Shown here: positions 15,923-17,972 of the stretch, piece by piece
How the letters are laid out: every line of letters starts with the position of its first letter
Position numbering within the stretch: position 1 is the stretch's first letter
Assembly: GCA_040751955.1 (NCBI GenBank)
Contig: JBFMFY010000064.1
Location: 1-17,972 of the forward strand
From: SpSt-333 sp040751955
GTDB taxonomy: Bacteria; Bacteroidota; Ignavibacteria; UBA10030; UBA8401
Direction of reading: 5' to 3'
Length of the DNA stretch: 17,972 nt
Notes under the pieces: generated by a model
Told to the model about the DNA's origin: nothing
Databases searched by the model: none
Seen by the model: only the letters and a program-made list of their open reading frames with translations
Program-made: the position numbers and the translations under genes

Positions 15923-16042
15923 TCTTCATCACAATAAAGTAAAAAAATCGTACTGCTTGCGCCGGTATATCCCCACTCTTTCCATTCTTTCATTTTTCTT
16001 CTCAGTGTTGTTTCAAGCGGAAGATTTGTATGAAGTGGAATT

Positions 16043-17041
16043 TCAGTTTTTGAGCAAAGTTGTTATCAGTGCGATCATGTGATCTTTTTCTTTCGGATCG
16101 CTTTCTGCAATCAGCAATGCTAAGGCGGTCAATGCGGTGTCATTTATGCGTACCGTGCGATCTTTCTTAAACAGCGCATTATTCTTTCTCAAATATTCAA
16201 GAAAGAGCAACGCCCCGCTCCGTTTGTTGCCGTCTGAAAACGGATGATCTTTAATTGTAAAATACAATAGATGAGCAGCTTTCTCTTCAATGCTTGGATA
16301 AAGTTCTTTACCTCCAAACGTTTGGTCAATGGCGCCGAGTATTTGTTCAATTCCGTGCCCTCGTTCTGCGGCGAATAGATCGCCCGCTTCACCTTTACGG
16401 ATCAATTCTTTTTTTAATGCAGAAAGTTTTTCATGTACTTCATCAGTCGATAATGAAACCGATTTTTTTGATGTAATACGTTTCTTGATCTTTCGGGAGT
16501 CATACGCTTCTAATGTGGTCCACGTATCGGCATACTGCTTAATAATCGTTAACAACCCTTGCGCTTCATCGGAAGAAAGTTTTTTGTCGCGGACACTGGT
16601 GACAAGAGCAATAGTTTTTTGTAACTCAGCGATACTTGCTGTTGTTCGGGCAAGAGCTTTTTTATTGATCGTATATCCCTTTACAAGATGCTCGCGCAGA
16701 ACATTTGTTGCCCAAATTCTGAATTGCGTTCCCCGTTTGGATTTTACCCTGTAACCGACGGAAATAATAACATCCAAGTTATAGTATAAAACGTCATAAA
16801 TTTTCCCGTCCGCCGCAGTATGTCGGAAATTCCGACATACTGACTCTTCATTAAGTTCTTTTTCCCTGAAAATATTACGGATATGTTCTGTAACAGTCGT
16901 TCTTCCTTTACCAAATAACTGCGCCATTTGCGCCTGCGTCAGCCAAACAGTCTCATTCTCCAACCGGACATCAATTGCTTCTTGCCCGCTGCCGGTTTTG
17001 TAGATTACAACTTCACCTTTATATTCGGACTTATTTTTCAT
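16043..17041 (-). CDS. RhuM-Fic/Doc fusion protein
   Basis: A 332-residue cytoplasmic protein. Residues about 7-150 form a RhuM-type domain, with the helix-turn-helix-like stretch LTQAQMAQLFGKGRTTVTEHIRN split as LTQAQMAQLFGKGRTTV and its continuation, then VLYYNLDVIISVGYRV and GTQFRIWATNVL. The C-terminal Fic/Doc domain has the active site HPFSDGNKRSGA, beginning at His266 with Asp270, Asn272, Lys273 and Arg274. Fic enzymes transfer AMP or phosphate groups to target proteins. Lysine in the position usually held by Gly (GNGR) matches Doc-type proteins, where it is associated with phosphorylation rather than AMPylation. No antitoxin of the Phd or FicT kind is adjacent, apart from a 34-codon ORF 27 bases upstream. 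The ATG has no Shine-Dalgarno sequence. Family confidence is high; toxin activity is inferred. Confidence 0.9.
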   Translation of the reverse strand: MKNKSEYKGEVVIYKTGSGQEAIDVRLENETVWLTQAQMAQLFGKGRTTVTEHIRNIFREKELNEESVCRNFRHTAADGKIYDVLYYNLDVIISVGYRVKSKRGTQFRIWATNVLREHLVKGYTINKKALARTTASIAELQKTIALVTSVRDKKLSSDEAQGLLTIIKQYADTWTTLEAYDSRKIKKRITSKKSVSLSTDEVHEKLSALKKELIRKGEAGDLFAAERGHGIEQILGAIDQTFGGKELYPSIEEKAAHLLYFTIKDHPFSDGNKRSGALLFLEYLRKNNALFKKDRTVRINDTALTALALLIAESDPKEKDHMIALITTLLKN

Positions 17042-17068
17042 CTGTAATGAATACTCAATAGACGTTCG

Positions 17069-17173
17069 TTAATTCCACCGACCGATCTTTCTTTGCGCAG
17101 AAACTTTGCCACTCAATTTTAAAAATGCAATCGCCTCTCCAGATTTCTTAATAGAGACTTCTGAAATATTCAT
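17069..17173 (-). CDS. Small hypothetical ORF before the RhuM-Fic gene
   Basis: A 34-residue frame starting MNISEVSIKKSGEAIAFLK and ending RKIGRWN, on the same strand and 27 bases upstream of the RhuM-Fic start. Its composition is protein-like (amphipathic, lysine-rich), but it has no Shine-Dalgarno sequence, and its start lies 8 bases from the edge of a repeat. It could be a tiny coupled gene, the remnant of a longer gene cut by the repeat, or chance. It is not recognised. Confidence 0.25.
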   Translation of the reverse strand: MNISEVSIKKSGEAIAFLKLSGKVSAQRKIGRWN

Positions 17174-17181
17174 TTCCCATA

Positions 17182-17307
17182 GTCATTTCGAGCAAAGCGA
17201 GAAATCTGATTGGCGATTTTGAAAGAAATTCTCAGATTCCTCGTCGCTACGCCTGCCTTTGCCGAAACGAAGCATCGGCTTCGTGCAGGCAGGCTCCTCG
17301 GAATGAC
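17182..17307. repeat. Palindromic repeat, second family, with nested hairpin
   Basis: The outer arms GTCATTTCGAG (17182-17192) and CTCGGAATGAC (17297-17307) pair with one mismatch. Further in, GAGAAATCTGA and TCAGATTCCTC also pair with a mismatch. Nested inside is a hairpin: CCTGCC (17252-17257) with GGCAGG (17288-17293), enclosing ACGAAGC, loop ATCG, GCTTCGT (17267-17284). The arms differ from the other repeat family in the window (TCATTTCGAG rather than TCATTGCGAG), though the design is alike. Confidence 0.75.
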
Positions 17308-17333
17308 GGTGGTTTGGCATTTTTCAGATGTCT

Positions 17334-17616
17334 CTAATATTCAATGATGCCGTCTGAATCATCAAACGGAATTTGCCCTCCCTCTTTTACCTCACTTTTC
17401 ATGGATGAATCCATAGGTTTTCTGCTCTTGGTTCTTCTCTCTACTCTGCAATCTGGAATGGAAGGACAATATTGCAGACTCCGTTTGTTTTCCGTTCCAG
17501 ACTAATACCGCTTCCTGCGTATCTCCGAATAAAAGAAAGCGGCAATGATCGGGAAGATACTTTACAGATTCGAGATATTTGTTGTTGTTGCGTGTTTCGT
17601 TGAAGGTGAGTTTCAT
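17334..17616 (-). pseudogene. Decayed coding region (frameshifts and stops), family not recognised
   Basis: The minus strand from ATG 17614-17616 reads MKLTFNETRNNNKYLESVKY and later HCRFLLFGDTQEAVLVWNGK with a natural protein-like composition. After about 17475 a neighbouring frame reads VCNIVLPFQIAE and, past an in-frame TAG, REEPRAENLWIHP. A third frame from 17402 reads MKSEVKEGGQIPFDDSDG and ends at 17334. Pieces in three frames in the same order look like one gene broken by indels and stops. The intact longest piece is 74 residues. I cannot name the family. Chance frames remain possible for the last piece. Confidence 0.4.
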
Positions 17617-17740
17617 AGGTGAATGGCAAATTACAAAAAAATCCGCAACGAATATTTTTTTTCTTTTGTGAGAAGAACCAAAGAGGAGTGTAATTCCTGC
17701 GGATCCATTTATTTGTAGAACTCATCTCAAAAATAGGCTG

Positions 17741-17846
17741 TTACTGCGAGCGAGCCCGCTTTCAGCATGATAAACTGCGCGACCGAAGCAATCTCTAAGA
17801 GTATCATAAAAAACAGATTGCTTCGCCAAAGAACATCTCGCAATGA
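17741..17846. repeat. Palindromic dispersed repeat (REP/MITE-like), copy 2
   Basis: The inner arms CGAAGCAATCT (17784-17794) and AGATTGCTTCG (17815-17825) pair perfectly. The outer arms TTACTGCGAG (17741-17750) and CTCGCAATGA (17837-17846) pair with mismatches. It is of the same family and almost the same length as the repeat at 14713-14816; the loops differ, so the copies have diverged outside the arms. Confidence 0.8.
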
Positions 17847-17934
17847 TATTGATGTGAGATTTTTGAGATGGCTTTTAGTGTCATCCGATAGGAATTTAAT
17901 CTTTTTACCTCCCTCTATCAACAACTATGTTCCC

Positions 17935-17972
17935 AAAACAAAAATGCCGGTCTGAAAAACATCGAACCGGCA
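17935..17972 (-). terminator. Rho-independent terminator of a minus-strand gene lying beyond the window
   Basis: On the minus strand, TGCCGGT (17966-17972) and ACCGGCA (17945-17951) form a 7-base stem, followed by TTTTTGTTTT. Transcription reaches it from the right, so it most likely ends a minus-strand gene located past base 17972. Confidence 0.7.

Larger units (their letters stand above)
17042..17972. other. 931-base stretch without an intact recognised gene
   Basis: Between the RhuM-Fic start and the right edge there is no convincing intact gene. The stretch holds a 34-codon ORF, two palindromic repeats (17182-17307 and 17741-17846), a decayed coding region (17334-17616) and a minus-strand terminator at the edge. 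Bases 17617-17740, with a run of T residues near 17656-17670, show nothing I can interpret. Plus-strand and minus-strand frames over 17727-17955 are shadows of the repeat. Confidence 0.7.

Noticed and set aside
14713..17846. CRISPR array from the recurring repeats
   Set aside because: The repeats are palindromic, about 104-126 bases, thousands of bases apart, and without regular spacers.
17727..17955. Short open frames on both strands around the right-hand repeat
   Set aside because: They arise from the palindromic repeat and lack start signals.

Overview
The window reads as a chromosomal segment of a Gram-negative bacterium of the Bacteroidota/Chlorobiota/Ignavibacteria kind. This is an inference from gene content: a long propeller-type sensor kinase like those of Bacteroidota, lipoproteins with carboxypeptidase-regulatory-like and Ig-like folds, a patatin fused to an outer-membrane barrel, a RhuM-Fic protein, and short dispersed palindromic repeats. 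Base composition is moderate and fairly even. No rRNA, tRNA, CRISPR array, integrase or transposase was seen. Most genes have confident family assignments. The disturbed DNA lies in the first ~270 bases and the last ~930.

Layout from left to right: (1) bases 1-276 hold the minus-strand tail of an SPFH/stomatin-like protein whose frame is broken, then an OsmC-family gene (277-696). (2) A 1064-residue sensor kinase (848-4042) carries a 14-blade sensor, a Y_Y_Y domain, one membrane helix and a histidine kinase, with no response regulator nearby. (3) A minus-strand pair, thyX then folA, lies tail to tail with the kinase and serves dTMP and folate metabolism. (4) A plus-strand lipoprotein (5630-7480) ends at a clear terminator and is followed by a patatin-POTRA-barrel protein (7573-9759). 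(5) Tail to tail with it is a large minus-strand lipoprotein with a CX4CH haem-like motif and a YVTN-type propeller. It diverges from a Rossmann-fold (SDR-like) protein at 11721, across a 143-base gap with two candidate back-to-back promoters. (6) After a strong terminator come an AlaC-type aminotransferase and, overlapping it by 4 bases, a secreted HExxH putative peptidase whose first ~50 codons run through a palindromic repeat. (7) On the minus strand lies a RhuM-Fic/Doc protein. The final 930 bases hold two more palindromic repeats, a small ORF, a decayed coding region and a minus-strand terminator belonging to a gene beyond the right edge.

The genes do not form one pathway. Functional groupings that can be defended are thyX-folA (nucleotide/folate), the envelope proteins (lipoprotein, patatin-barrel, cytochrome-like lipoprotein, secreted peptidase), and the aminotransferase with its overlapping downstream gene. 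I did not find a convincing new multi-gene system. The most unusual signals are the repeat that supplies the N-terminal coding region of the HExxH protein, the Doc-like active site on a RhuM-Fic fusion with a tiny ORF in front of it, the CX4CH lipoprotein, and a recurring TTGnnn-N17-TATnTT promoter pattern.
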